Of a stretch of 47,317 nucleotides of DNA, positions 1 to 9,400 are shown in pieces. The stretch is from Comamonadaceae bacterium. Its GTDB lineage: Bacteria > Pseudomonadota > Gammaproteobacteria > Burkholderiales > Burkholderiaceae_C. A model generated the notes under the pieces. That model worked only from the letters and a program-made list of their open reading frames with translations, had not been told where the DNA came from and made no database searches. The position numbers were made by a program, and so were the translations under genes. The stretch is from the NCBI GenBank assembly GCA_947442105.1, contig CANEVH010000030.1, positions 1-47,317 of the forward strand, given 5' to 3'. The first letter of the stretch is position 1, and every line of letters begins with the position of its first letter.

Positions 1-2
1 CG

Positions 3-95
3 CTCGGCGAGATAGTGCTGTCGCAGAAGGGTTATCGAGTTGACCGTGCATCGGCTCTGAACGAGATGTGGGCGTTTGCGTGCTGTGGCGACTGA
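3..95 (+). CDS. C-terminal fragment of an unidentified protein
   Basis: An open frame enters from the left edge and ends with TGA at 93-95, giving 30 residues that finish in WAFACCGD. The start lies outside the window. The composition is protein-like, but I do not recognise a family. It sits on the outer side of the decayed IS110 region, so it may be the end of a neighbouring gene or another mobile-element remnant. Confidence 0.25.
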   Translation, partial: LGEIVLSQKGYRVDRASALNEMWAFACCGD

Positions 96-231
96 ATCAG
101 ACAGACTGCATTTCTAGTGACGGGCTTGTTGAGGCTTGGCCTCGGCCCAAGATATGAACCGCTCGGCAGGGCTCTATTCACAGGTCGTGTGCCTGGCGCA
201 ATGCCAGCACAAAAGGATTATCGAGTTCACC
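27..231. repeat. Imperfect 19-bp direct repeat pair
   Basis: The sequence at 27-45 and the sequence at 213-231 agree at 17 of 19 positions, sharing the core TTATCGAGTT followed by g/c-ACC. They lie in the same orientation 186 bp apart. They could be traces of an element end or a small duplication. The element is not identified. Confidence 0.3.
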
Positions 232-417
232 TGCCGCCGGTCTGACCTGTCAGCACATTCTTGCGCGCACGCCTGTCAAAAACTGTTGATGTGTTTCATG
301 CTGCAGCGACCTCTTGGCCAGCCACGGCGCGTTTGGGTACATGGTTCGGATCAAACCGGTCCCCTCGCGTCATCGCCTACCACGGTGTTGCACCATCCGG
401 GCAAGTCTTAGAGGTGT
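96..417. other. Gene-free decayed stretch
   Basis: No convincing gene is seen. A minus-strand frame around 300-400 reads RGDRFDPNHVPKR and then stops, which loosely resembles a transposase C-terminus, but upstream stops interrupt it. An imperfect inverted repeat (TGCCTGGC/GCCAGCA) lies at about 190-207. The stretch is best read as debris beside the IS110 fragment. Confidence 0.4.
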
Positions 418-711
418 TTATGCACTTGGCGGCGTACGGTGGCGGCTTTGAGTGGCAGCACGATGCCCAATTCCGACAGGTGCCATAAACCGCGCGGTGT
501 GGCCGAACTTGGCAAACTCCCTGGCCCAGTGGTGGGCATCGGAGCAGGCTTCCATACCGATCAGGCAGGGTGGCAAGTGGGCTATGAGTTCGAGCAGCTT
601 GGCACGTGGGACTTCTGGGCGCACCAGGGCAGGTTTGCCTGTTTCATCGACGCCATGCACAGCGAAGACGTTCTTGGCGAGGTCAATTCCAACGGCTACG
701 TTAGTCCCCAT
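418..711 (-). pseudogene. IS110-family transposase, N-terminal fragment
   Basis: Reading leftwards from an ATG at 711, the first 78 residues match the N-terminal DEDD domain of IS110/IS1111 transposases: VGIDLAKNVFAVHG, then a glycine-methionine-glutamate motif (IGMEACSDAHHWAR) and FMAP. In the family FMAP is followed by a conserved KPY/KSNKND segment. Here the sequence diverges at about position 478 and the frame ends 20 residues later. Full-length family members have about 320-350 residues, so the catalytic Ser-containing C-terminal domain is absent. This is a remnant and cannot transpose. Confidence 0.8.
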
Positions 712-839
712 TACCTTATCAAGTGACAGATGAACAGATTTACCTCTCCTTCTTGGCACTGCTGCGCCGTAAACCGCCACCCTGGCGGAGCGCGGCTGGC
801 TTGGGACGGGGAAGTCCCTTTCATTCATTAAAGCGCTCA

Positions 840-1175
840 ATGAGCCAGCCCAGCACTCAGGCACGCGGAGACACCGCTCATCAATACCGGCGCTACGGCC
901 TCTTCGGTGGCGCTGTGGTGGGTGCCGTGGCCGGCCTTCTTGGAAGCGGGCCAAACTTCCATGAATGGGCGGCAACGCAGTCGATCGCGGTGGTCCTGGG
1001 ATTTACATTGTTGATCGCCTTGATCGGCCACTTCTTTCTCGCGCTAGTGTTGGGCGCATTTACCGGCGTTAGCACCTTGAGCGATGAGCAAGAGGAGGAG
1101 GAAGAGGAAGAGAACGATCCGGTGAAAAGGGAAACACCTGGTATCAGCGCGGGGAGTAGCGACGATGGCGACTGA
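840..1175 (+). CDS. Small membrane protein with acidic tail
   Basis: This is a 111-residue protein of unknown function. After a polar N-terminus come two hydrophobic segments (about residues 20-37 and 49-77), predicted as membrane helices. Next is an Asp/Glu-rich stretch with a run of glutamates (about residues 85-93) and a polar Ser/Asp-rich end, which suggests an inner-membrane protein with an acidic cytoplasmic tail. The ATG at 840 is chosen because residues upstream of it look like read-through of the IS110 flank. No good Shine-Dalgarno is seen, so the start is uncertain. It may be driven by sequence left by the IS fragment. Confidence 0.55.
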   Translation: MSQPSTQARGDTAHQYRRYGLFGGAVVGAVAGLLGSGPNFHEWAATQSIAVVLGFTLLIALIGHFFLALVLGAFTGVSTLSDEQEEEEEEENDPVKRETPGISAGSSDDGD

Positions 1176-1216
1176 CCACTCCAACTGGTTGCTCGTAACG
1201 GACACACAACGTCACC

Positions 1217-1510
1217 TTACATTTCCCCCCGCTCAACTGCCTGCCGCAACAAAGCGTTGACCTTGGTTTGCCACCCCTTGCCACTGGCGCGCAGGTGGGC
1301 CAAAACATCAGGGTCCACCCGCATAGAAAGCATGGGGCGCTTAACGGCCACAGGGGGGCGGCCACGCGCGGGGCGAAGGTGCGCCAGTTCGGCGTCGCTC
1401 AGGGGTTGGGCGTCTGGGTCGCTCAGCGCGGCGGCGTTGATGGCCGCGTCTTCCTCGGCGGTGGGAAAGATGATTTCGCGGCCAGATCGGGTTTTAATCA
1501 TTTTTTGCAT
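1217..1510 (-). CDS. brnA: BrnA-family antitoxin
   Basis: This 97-residue protein has the BrnA layout: a polar N-terminus (SGREIIFPTAEEDAAINAAA), a linker with RGRPP, and a C-terminal ribbon-helix-helix segment (KRPMLSMRVDPDVLAHLRASGKGWQTKVNALLR). In described BrnTA systems BrnA neutralises the BrnT RNase by direct binding and represses the operon through its DNA-binding domain. The gene overlaps the end of brnT by 17 bp, the usual toxin-first BrnTA order, which implies coupled translation. It is full length and appears intact. Confidence 0.88.
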   Translation of the reverse strand: MQKMIKTRSGREIIFPTAEEDAAINAAALSDPDAQPLSDAELAHLRPARGRPPVAVKRPMLSMRVDPDVLAHLRASGKGWQTKVNALLRQAVERGEM

Positions 1511-1763
1511 AGTGGGTTACCTCTCGAATATTGGCTTTGCGCAAGCTGATGGCGCGGCGGGCGTCGCCGCGGTCGACAAAGGCAACAAAGTACAGCCGCT
1601 GCCCAATGAGCGCCAATGCGCTTTGGCGCGTCTCTCCGTATTCTTTGCGGCCATCCGTCCAGACCATCGCGCTGCCCCATTCCAGATCAGCGGCCAGCGC
1701 CAGCGATAAGCCGTGCTTGGCTTGGTTGGCGGCGTCTTTGGCGGGGTCGAAGTCGATACGCAT
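1494..1763 (-). CDS. brnT: BrnT-family ribonuclease toxin
   Basis: The 89-residue product starts IDFDPAKDAANQAKHGLSLALA and continues with DGRKEYGETRQSALALIGQRLYFVAFVDRGDARRAISLRKANIREV. This is the BrnT pattern: an N-terminal F-D-P-x-K stretch, then the R-x2-x-GE-R motif and the final R-I/A-S-x-R-K-A strand. BrnT toxins fold like RelE and cleave RNA to arrest growth. It lies first in the operon, immediately after its promoter, and overlaps brnA. No disabling change is seen. Confidence 0.9.
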   Translation of the reverse strand: MRIDFDPAKDAANQAKHGLSLALAADLEWGSAMVWTDGRKEYGETRQSALALIGQRLYFVAFVDRGDARRAISLRKANIREVTHYAKND

Positions 1764-1770
1764 GCCATTT

Positions 1771-1799
1771 ATTGTATTGACATAAATGTTTTCGTCAAT
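1771..1799 (-). promoter_or_regulatory. brnTA promoter and likely operator
   Basis: On the minus strand TTGACG (1798-1793) and TACAAT (1776-1771) form a sigma70-type pair with a 16-bp spacer. An inverted repeat ATTGAC-N12-GTCAAT (1776-1799) overlies both hexamers, which suits autorepression by BrnA. The predicted transcript start is about position 1764 and the ATG is at 1763, so the mRNA may be leaderless. No Shine-Dalgarno is visible. Confidence 0.6.
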
Positions 1800-1817
1800 A
1801 GCGTTTTCCGCGTTCTC

Positions 1818-2546
1818 TTACCCCTTCCCCTCCCCCAGCAACACCGTCCTGAGCACCATATCCACAATCAGCACCTCAGCCGCAGCAAAGTCGGCCTCTT
1901 CTAGCGCCGGTTTGCCCAGCACCAGGCTGATCTGGCTGGCCCAGTCTGCGTAGACCTGGGTGGACGCCCAGAGCAAGACCATCAAATGGCGGCCGTCTAC
2001 TGCGCGGCACAGGCCGCGTTCGGCCCAGCGGTTCAGGATGGCCACGTCGGCTTGCACCGCCGGTATCACCCGCGCGGCAATCTCGGCTGAAAAAATGGGG
2101 ACGCCAGACACCACTTCGTTGGCGTAGACGCGCGAATCGTCCGGGTGCTCGCGCGAGAAGCGCAGTTTGCCGCCAATGTATTCGCGCAGCGCCTGCTCGG
2201 GGTCGTCGGGGTGCTGGCCCAGAGCGTCCATGTAGGACAGCCACACGTCTAGCACGCCGTGCAGCACACGGCGGTACAGCTCTTCTTTGCTGGGAAAGTA
2301 ATACAGCAAGTTTTGCTTGGACGCGCCTACCTCGCGCGCTACGTGGTCTAAGGACACACCGCCAAAGCCGCGCTGCGCAAACAGGCGTTTGGCGGCGGCC
2401 AGAATATCGGCCTCCAGCAGCTTGCGGGCCGGGCTGACTTTGACCGCTTTGGGTGCAACTGCCGTCGCGTCTGCCGCTTGGGGCTGGGCGGCACCGGGTT
2501 TGGCAAGCTTGGCTTGGACGATGGGAGTCGCAGCCGGATTTTTCAT
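1818..2546 (-). CDS. TetR-family regulator, RutR-like
   Basis: This 242-residue regulator starts at the ATG at 2546; an upstream in-frame codon would run into the operator. An Ala/Pro-rich N-terminal tail of about 40 residues precedes a TetR helix-turn-helix (ILAAAKRLFAQRGFGGVSL ... VGASKQNLLYYFPSKEELY). The C-terminal part resembles the RutR/YcdC ligand domain. RutR proteins sense uracil or thymine and control pyrimidine use. The gene is divergent from the preT remnant, with a perfect palindrome between them that matches the RutR half-site ACCA/TGGT. It probably controlled pyrimidine reduction and its own expression. Most of the presumed target operon has been deleted. Confidence 0.8.
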   Translation of the reverse strand: MKNPAATPIVQAKLAKPGAAQPQAADATAVAPKAVKVSPARKLLEADILAAAKRLFAQRGFGGVSLDHVAREVGASKQNLLYYFPSKEELYRRVLHGVLDVWLSYMDALGQHPDDPEQALREYIGGKLRFSREHPDDSRVYANEVVSGVPIFSAEIAARVIPAVQADVAILNRWAERGLCRAVDGRHLMVLLWASTQVYADWASQISLVLGKPALEEADFAAAEVLIVDMVLRTVLLGEGKG

Positions 2547-2583
2547 TTTTCTGGTACGGGTATTGCTGGCTATTCGTCTAGGG

Positions 2584-2603
2584 TTTTTACCAATTGGTAA
2601 AAA
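2584..2603. promoter_or_regulatory. Perfect 20-bp palindrome, likely RutR-type operator
   Basis: TTTTTACCAATTGGTAAAAA is identical to its reverse complement. The core TTTACCA-AT-TGGTAAA resembles the published RutR consensus TTGACCAnnTGGTCAA. It lies 38 bp upstream of the TetR gene and 108 bp upstream of the preT start, so one site could control both directions. Confidence 0.8.
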
Positions 2604-2711
2604 AATATTACTGGATGAAATAAACCTTGAAAGTTGGTCCCTACTGTGCATGCGGCAACTGCCGGATCAACGGGCCATGTTGATGCCACCCACGCGATTG
2701 GAAACCACACC

Positions 2712-3266
2712 ATGCCAGTAGACGCTCTGACGCCCAGAGTCCACGCCAGTCGCCTGCCCCCGGCGCAATACGCCCGCAACTTTTGCGACGCGCACCCGCC
2801 GCTCAGTCTGGCGCAAGCCAAGATTGAGTCCGACCGCTGCTACTACTGCTTTGACGCGCCCTGCCAAACCGCCTGCCCCACCGGCATTGATGTGCCCAGC
2901 TTTATCCGCCGCATCGCCGACGACAACCCTCGCGGCGCGGCGCGCACGATTTTGGAATCCAACCCCTTGGGCGGCATGTGCGCCTGGGTGTGCCCCACCG
3001 AGGTGCTGTGCGAACAGGCCTGCGTGCGCAACACGCACGAGGACAAGCCGGTCGAAATTGGCCTGTTGCAGCGCTACGCCACCGACCACCTGATGGCCCA
3101 CCCCGGCGCGCCCTTGTTTAGCCGCGCACCTGCCACCGGGCGCCGCGTGGCGGTGGTGGGCGCCGACGGAATCAGCCACAACGAGATGGAAGACGCCAAG
3201 CCCGAGCACATTGCCGCAGGCTGCAATGTGCTGCTGCACGCTATGCTGGAGCGCGCTGGCACCTGA
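2712..3266 (+). pseudogene. Deletion fusion: PreT N-terminus joined to hydrolase C-terminus
   Basis: The first about 151 residues are the N-terminal iron-sulfur domain of the NAD-dependent dihydropyrimidine dehydrogenase small subunit (PreT, related to the GltD family), with the cysteine clusters CYYCFDAPCQTACPTG and CAWVCPTEVLCEQAC. The frame reaches the start of the dinucleotide-binding fold (GRRVAVVGA), where GPAGL should follow. At about 3163-3166 it switches to DGISHNEMEDAKPEHIAAG and 14 more residues, which is the C-terminal end of a Zn-dependent N-carbamoyl-amino-acid hydrolase (beta-ureidopropionase/AmaB type). The 184-residue product lacks the FAD/NAD domains and the hydrolase active site, so it should be non-functional. 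The simplest cause is one in-frame deletion removing the rest of preT and the genes between. Confidence 0.8.
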
Positions 3267-3286
3267 AGCACCTTGAGACCCGCTGA

Positions 3287-4579
3287 ATGCTTGACCTCCT
3301 GATCCACAACGCCACCCTGCCCGACGGGCGCAGCAATATGTCGGTGGCGGTGCAAAACGGCTGCATCACCGAGGTGAGCGCCGGTTTGCAAGCCCCCGCG
3401 CACGAGGCGCTGGACGCGCAGGGCCAGCTGCTCAGCCCGCCCTTTGTGGACGCGCACTTTCATATGGACGCCACGCTGAGCTACGGCCTGCCGCGCGTTA
3501 ACGCCTCGGGCACGCTGCTCGAAGGCATAGCGCTCTGGGGCGAACTCAAACCCTTGCTCACGCACGAGGCGCTGGTGGCGCGCGCCATGGCCTATTGCGA
3601 CTGGGCAGTGGCCAAGGGCCTGCTGGCGATTCGCACCCATGTGGACGTGTGCGACCCGCGCCTGCTGGCGGTGGACGCGCTGCTAGAAGTCAAGCGCCGG
3701 GTGGCACCGTACATTGATATGCAACTGGTGGCCTTTCCGCAAGACGGCGTGCTGCGCGGCACAACCGGGCCGCAAGAGCACATGGAAACGCTCAAGCGCG
3801 CGCTCGACCGGGGCGTGGACGTGGTGGGCGGCATTCCGCACTTTGAGCGGACCATGGCCGACGGCGCTTTGAGCGTCAAGCTCTTGTGCGAACTGGCCGC
3901 CGCGCGCGGCCTGCGTGTGGACATGCACTGCGACGAATCGGACGACCCGCTCTCGCGCCACGTAGAAACCCTGGCCTTTGAAACCCAGCGCTTGGGCCTG
4001 CAAGGGCGCGTCACCGGCTCGCACCTCACTTCCATGCACAGCATGGACAACTACTACGTGAGCAAACTCATCCCGCTCCTGGCCGAGGCAGGCCTGCACG
4101 TGGTGTCCAACCCGCTGATCAACATCACCCTGCAAGGCCGGCACGACAGCTACCCCAAGCGCCGGGGCATGACGCGGGTACCCGAGCTGCTGGCCGCGGG
4201 CGTGAACGTGGCGTTTGGCCAAGACTGCGCCATGGACCCCTGGTACTCCCTGGGCAGCGGCGACATGTTGGAGGTGGCCCACATGGGCCTGCACGTAGCG
4301 CAAATGACCAGCCAGGCCGCCATGCGCCAGTGTTTTGACGCCGTCACGGTAAACCCGGCGCGGGTGATGGGCCTGCAAGGCTACGGCCTGCAGCCCGGTT
4401 GCCATGCCGACTTTGTGCTGCTGCAAGCCAGCAGCCAGGTGGAAGCGCTGCGCCTGCGCGCCACCCGGCTGCGCGTCTACCGGCGTGGGCAATTGCTGGC
4501 GCAAACCCCAGCGGCCACCAGCACGCTGTTCATGCCCGACCGGCCCGATAGCACCTCTTGGCGGCAAGGCGGCAAATAG
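3287..4579 (+). CDS. codA: Cytosine deaminase
   Basis: This 430-residue amidohydrolase converts cytosine to uracil and ammonia in the cytoplasm. Metal and catalytic residues of the CodA family are visible: DAHFHMD near the N-terminus (two His), MHCDE (His and the catalytic Glu), GSHLTSMHSM (His) and GQDCAMDPWY (Asp). Length fits the family (about 420-430). The ATG at 3287 lies 20 bp after the fusion gene and was presumably the last gene of the pyrimidine operon. It remains intact although the reductive uracil pathway next to it is lost, so the uracil it forms would have to enter salvage instead. Confidence 0.88.
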   Translation: MLDLLIHNATLPDGRSNMSVAVQNGCITEVSAGLQAPAHEALDAQGQLLSPPFVDAHFHMDATLSYGLPRVNASGTLLEGIALWGELKPLLTHEALVARAMAYCDWAVAKGLLAIRTHVDVCDPRLLAVDALLEVKRRVAPYIDMQLVAFPQDGVLRGTTGPQEHMETLKRALDRGVDVVGGIPHFERTMADGALSVKLLCELAAARGLRVDMHCDESDDPLSRHVETLAFETQRLGLQGRVTGSHLTSMHSMDNYYVSKLIPLLAEAGLHVVSNPLINITLQGRHDSYPKRRGMTRVPELLAAGVNVAFGQDCAMDPWYSLGSGDMLEVAHMGLHVAQMTSQAAMRQCFDAVTVNPARVMGLQGYGLQPGCHADFVLLQASSQVEALRLRATRLRVYRRGQLLAQTPAATSTLFMPDRPDSTSWRQGGK

Positions 4580-4846
4580 CCGTTCAACCTATTTTCACCA
4601 AACGCCCCGAGTCAAGACGCTTCATCGCGCCCGCCGCAGTTGAAGGATACGCAGCGCTGGCATGCCTTGGCGCGCTATATCTGCGAAAAAATCCTCGCAT
4701 TTGTTCCACACACCCCGACAGTGGCTGTAGTTTCAAGGTAACTGAAGAAAACAGGATGAATGGCTTGCAACCAATACGGCATGTTTTCGATAGGTCTTCG
4801 TGCCAGAGGAAAAAAAGCTCGTAAGGGTCGAGGTGTCTGTAAGCGG

Positions 4847-6490
4847 TCAACTGCCCTGTCTGGATTGGGAATGCGCGACCAATGTGGGCGCGGCAACCGC
4901 AGTTTGAGCTTCAGCTTGTTTTGCAAGCCAGTCGGTTAAATTTTGGATCAATTGCCCAGCGTTCGGGCTGCCCCAGCCCGTGCAGGCATTGAAGCCAGGG
5001 GCGGCCACATACCCCGGCGAGCCGGAGGCGTTGATGTTATTGCCCTGCGTGACCTGGTTAAACGCTGGAGTAAGCCCCAGATGCGCATACAAGGCAGGGT
5101 GAATCATTCCCATGCGTTTGCCAAAATGCTGGTTGATCAGGGCAAGCAAGGCCGCCCAAAGGGGCGCCACCGCGCTGGTGCCGCCCACCACCGTGGTGCT
5201 GTGCGGCTGGGTTTGGACGATGTAGCCGCTGCTCGGGTCGGCGTTGGCCGCCACATCGGGAATGACTCTGCCGGAGTAGCTCTGGTTCGGGTTGGCCGAC
5301 GGCAGGTTAATGCCGTTGCGTGATTGGTATGTGGGCACGGGGTTGGCGCTGCTGCCACTGACACCTCCACCCGTTGCGCCCCCGCCAGCGCTCCAGTCGT
5401 TCCACACGATCTCGCGGCTGATGGCCTGCCCCGCGGTGGTTTGAATATGGGTACCGCCGCACGCCAGCACCGACGGCGACGTGGCAGGGTACTCGGGATT
5501 GGCCAAACCGTTTTCAAACGAGTTGATAAAGTCCTCTTGGCTATAGCCGCTGGCACCGTTGTCCCCCGCGCTGACACACACGCTGATGCCCTTGCTGGCA
5601 GCCAAAGCCAGCAATTTGTTCATGGCAGAAATGAATCCGATCGACACGGCGGACTCCATGACTCCCCAGCTGATCGAAATCACATCGTTATCGTCGCTAA
5701 TGGCCTGGCTCAATCCGCTAATGAAGCCATTGGGCGTGCCGGGACAAAAATAGACATGGCATTGCGCCTCAGGGGCCAAAGAGGCGCAGACCTCAATGTC
5801 GAGGTAAACCTCGTTGATAGCGGCCCAATCGGGCGCAACCGCCTGGCCTGGGGCCAGGCAGTTGACGGCAGCGCCTACGCAATGGTCCTGTAGAAAAGGG
5901 GTTTTTGTGTGCAATGTGTTTGAAAAGTAGTCCTCAATCACATGGACGTCATAGCCGCCGCCGAGTTCAATCAAGGCAATCCGCTGCCCGGCCCCTGTTA
6001 ACTGGGGCGGGAAGTTGTACAGGGCCCCAACTTGGGGCGGTGTGTAGCCGCGCGAAGTCGGGGACTCTTGCGCGGTCAGGTCGTTAGCCGCCACTCTGAG
6101 GTGTGGCCTAAAGAGCTTGATGTTCTCTATGCCGAAAACCCCCAGAATGAGCGGCCCCATAGCCTCGGGGATGGACAGATCACCCACGTAGGCGCGAAAG
6201 CTCTGGCCTTTGGTGGTGAAGTTGCAGACTTCGGTGTCAAAGGCGACGTTAATGTCCTGCACACAAGCCTCGGCGCGAATGATCTGCTGGTCGGCAACCA
6301 CCGCCGTGATGTTGAGCCCAGCGCGGGTCAAAAATCGAAGCACTTGCTCACGCCCCGCAAGATCGGTCTCGGCGCGTAAATGAATCGACAGATCAATGCG
6401 GTCTTGCGCATCACAAGGGCCGACGCACTGCGCATGGCTGACCTGCACAATGGCCGAGTCAGGCAGTTTGATCAAGGGTTGTTCAGTCAT
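4847..6490 (-). CDS. Sedolisin-family (S53) serine-carboxyl peptidase, no signal peptide
   Basis: This 547-residue protein has a pro-kumamolisin-like activation domain (about residues 12-130) and an S53 catalytic domain. The catalytic residues are visible: Glu227 and Asp231 in INEVYLDIEV, the oxyanion Asp310 in SAGDNG, and the nucleophile Ser439 in GGTSAVAP. NPEYPATSP and ACTGWGSPN are also family landmarks. The expected calcium-ligand aspartates appear as Gln in FNQVTQG and Asn in APGFNACTG. Most sedolisins are exported and work at acid pH, but no N-terminal signal peptide is present here. The gene starts within the last 8 bp of the giant gene upstream, so the two are translationally coupled. 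Substrate unknown; processing of the partner protein is one possibility. Confidence 0.85.
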   Translation of the reverse strand: MTEQPLIKLPDSAIVQVSHAQCVGPCDAQDRIDLSIHLRAETDLAGREQVLRFLTRAGLNITAVVADQQIIRAEACVQDINVAFDTEVCNFTTKGQSFRAYVGDLSIPEAMGPLILGVFGIENIKLFRPHLRVAANDLTAQESPTSRGYTPPQVGALYNFPPQLTGAGQRIALIELGGGYDVHVIEDYFSNTLHTKTPFLQDHCVGAAVNCLAPGQAVAPDWAAINEVYLDIEVCASLAPEAQCHVYFCPGTPNGFISGLSQAISDDNDVISISWGVMESAVSIGFISAMNKLLALAASKGISVCVSAGDNGASGYSQEDFINSFENGLANPEYPATSPSVLACGGTHIQTTAGQAISREIVWNDWSAGGGATGGGVSGSSANPVPTYQSRNGINLPSANPNQSYSGRVIPDVAANADPSSGYIVQTQPHSTTVVGGTSAVAPLWAALLALINQHFGKRMGMIHPALYAHLGLTPAFNQVTQGNNINASGSPGYVAAPGFNACTGWGSPNAGQLIQNLTDWLAKQAEAQTAVAAPTLVAHSQSRQGS

Positions 6491-9400
6491 CGCTTGGGTT
6501 CCATGTGTTGCTGGCCTTTATACCCAAAGCTACTATGCTGATAGAGCCAAACAGCACATCAATGCCTACTGCAGCAACAGGCGCTACGGCTTTGGTTTGC
6601 GGGTTTGTTTGCAGTGCCGGTCCGACAAAAGACAGCACGCCGCCTAGGCTATCTGAAATATTGATGACCGTGTTTTCTGGCCAACCCGTGACCTTGTATT
6701 TGGACTCGACCACGGCAATAGCAATAGACGATCCGAGATTGAAAACACCCAGTACAGACTGAAAGCTTGCGCCAAGCACGTCTTGCTTGGCCAGACGCTT
6801 TTCAAGAGCAATGAACATGAAGTCAATCATGCAGGAAAGGCCCGCCGTAGCGCCCATCATTATGGAGGCTGCTTTGTAAACTACCACGTCCGTGTCCGAA
6901 GGTTGAACTGACGGACTTTTCTCGTCGATCAAGTTCAGTCGATATTCGCCCAACGCCCAGGTGTCCCATTGCAACCCGGCGATACCCAGACTAATGGCCA
7001 GCACCAAGCCATCAGTGCCTTTGACAATCTGCTCCGAAAGCGTAGGGGCGGGTGTGCCAACCGCGGGCGTCGGTGCCACCGCGCTTGACGTGCTGAGCGC
7101 CACGCCATCGGAGATGCTAGTAAGGACCATGCTGGCAACATAGCCCACCACAAGAAAAATGCTGCGCACTTTGTTAAACGCGGTGTACCCGGGCAAGTCT
7201 TCTAGCTTGGCCGGGCCACTGCCCAAGGGGTTAGCGGTCGGTGCCTCGTTGGCGGTGAATCCCGTGCCGATGTATGCGCTGGGATATTGACGTCCGGTCA
7301 AGGCAGCAACCTCGCTGTTGGTAAATGGGGGTTTTCCGGTCACTGCTTTGCAAATCGCAGTGGCCGCGCCCGCCAAAACGAAAGACACCAGATCCAGCAT
7401 AGACATGCCAGCCGGATCTACAAAGCGCTTGTACAGACTCGACAGCAAGGGAATGTCGATTGTCATGTTCAGCAAGTTGAAGATAGCATCCATGATGCCC
7501 TTGAGAACGGTGGCAATGATGTTGATCAAGGCAATCGTCAGATCAATCATGGCCTCGGCCACCCCTTCGACGATGCTGATCAAGGCGCTCAGTGCCAGCT
7601 TGGGGATTTGCGTCGGGTCTTTGGCCATGCGCTCAAAGCACTGCTGCGCCATCAGAAAACCGGGCTCGCTGCCCAGCTTGTCGATCAGCGTTTTGATTTG
7701 ACTGCGAACCGTATCGAGCGTGACGCTGATGGTGTTGGTCAATGAGCCGCCTTGCGGGCTGGAGATGTCCTGGGCATTGTCTTGCAACCCATTGATGAAC
7801 CACTGCGATTCGATGTTATTCAAGGCATCTGCGCCCGCCGTGCCCTCGTTCAGGGTGGACTGCAGCTTCATGTCGGCCAGTTGCTGCCTGCATGACTTGA
7901 AAGTGTTAGCAATCTCGATTTTGGCTTTGGTCAACTCGGTGGTGAGATGGAGTTGTCCGATGCTGATGACATGGTCAAGCACGGCGGGAAGCTGGTTGAT
8001 TTGGTGCTTGACCACTTTCTTCGTGTTCACGATGTCGTCCCAGCCAAATATTGATTTCAGGAAGTCCAGAACTTTGTCCAATGCAATGCCCACTTGCTTA
8101 AAGATACCTTTAACAAACTGGGCCGCCTGGTCGACAGTGCGAAACACGAACTCTTGCACTTGGTTGGCGATGTCGGACAGGGTGACGACAATTTTTTGTG
8201 CGATCTGCTTGACGTCGGCAATGACCTCAGTGCCGACAGTTGTGAGAGTGGAGACAACGATCTGGGCCACCGATTTACCCGTTTCAACAAACGTGTCCCA
8301 GAGGTCACCAAAAGAAAAATCGGGCGTAAAGATGTCTGCCTTGCCCGCTGCGCGGCGCAGCTCCTGCTGTGCTCGCTGCGCGCCTTCGAGACTCATGGGG
8401 GTAAAGCGCATGCTTGCGGCTGAGAACGATAAGCTCCAGTGTGCTGCCTCCTCGTCTTTGAGCTCCGGAACCAGCAGATTGGCCGCTTGCAGACCTGTGC
8501 TGGACAGATAAGACACGTTGAGCCGGTCACTGACCGCGTTGTAGGCGCTTGCCCGCACGCTAGCGGGCACGTAAGGGTTGTTGTCCTGAGATTGACGGTA
8601 CAGGATACCGGGCGATATCTCCGCCACGTCCTGACCGGCCAAAAATGCTTGCAAGCCGGCCCCATCTTGCGGCGCATAGTTGAACGACTTGGAGGCCACC
8701 GACATCACTGTGCGAATGGCGCTTGCTATGGCCTCTGCCTGCTCTGGGCTGTAAGTGTTCGAGGGCAGCAAAGTGCTGCCTTGGGCGTTGGCTTGCTGCA
8801 AGTCCGCCGCCGTTACTTTGGCAAGCTTGGCGTGAACCTGCTGGGCCGGGTTGACGACGATGCTTTCTGTGCTACCCGTCATGAAATCGGCTTGTACGTA
8901 GATGGAACCAACTTCAATATCGGTTGCGGCAATGTCGAGCGTCAGCCGCCCATGGGCGTCAGTGACCAGCTCTTGGACAGGTTTTTGGTTCGGGTCGCCC
9001 AAGGGGCTGAGCTGTACTTGCGCGCCACGGCACTGGACGCGCAGGTCGCTGGCCGACCACAGCCTAAGGCGGCTGACGCGAGGCAGGTCGTTTTGTGTGG
9101 TGAGAATCTCAACCCGGTAGACAGTGGACTCGGCGATAGCGCCAGCCGCGCTCTGGTCGGCTTGAAAGTTTTGAATCAGTTTTGCCCTCACCTCTATAAA
9201 GGGCGTGGTCTCCTGGGCTGTCTCTAGTGCAGCGTTGCTGGTGAAGTTGCCAAATGGGATCAGGTTGCCACTGATGCTGGGGTAGGAGATCTCCGTACCA
9301 CCTGCGGCATTGGCGGTCGTCGTATTGCTGATGGTGTTCTTGAACGCGCGGTCGGACTTGTAGAGGTTGGCCAGATACTGCCCGTTCGGTCCAAAGTAAG

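Noticed and set aside
4558..4824. Possible small gene after codA
   Set aside because: The frame of 88 residues has no start context or family pattern. Its first part overlaps the codA end in another frame.
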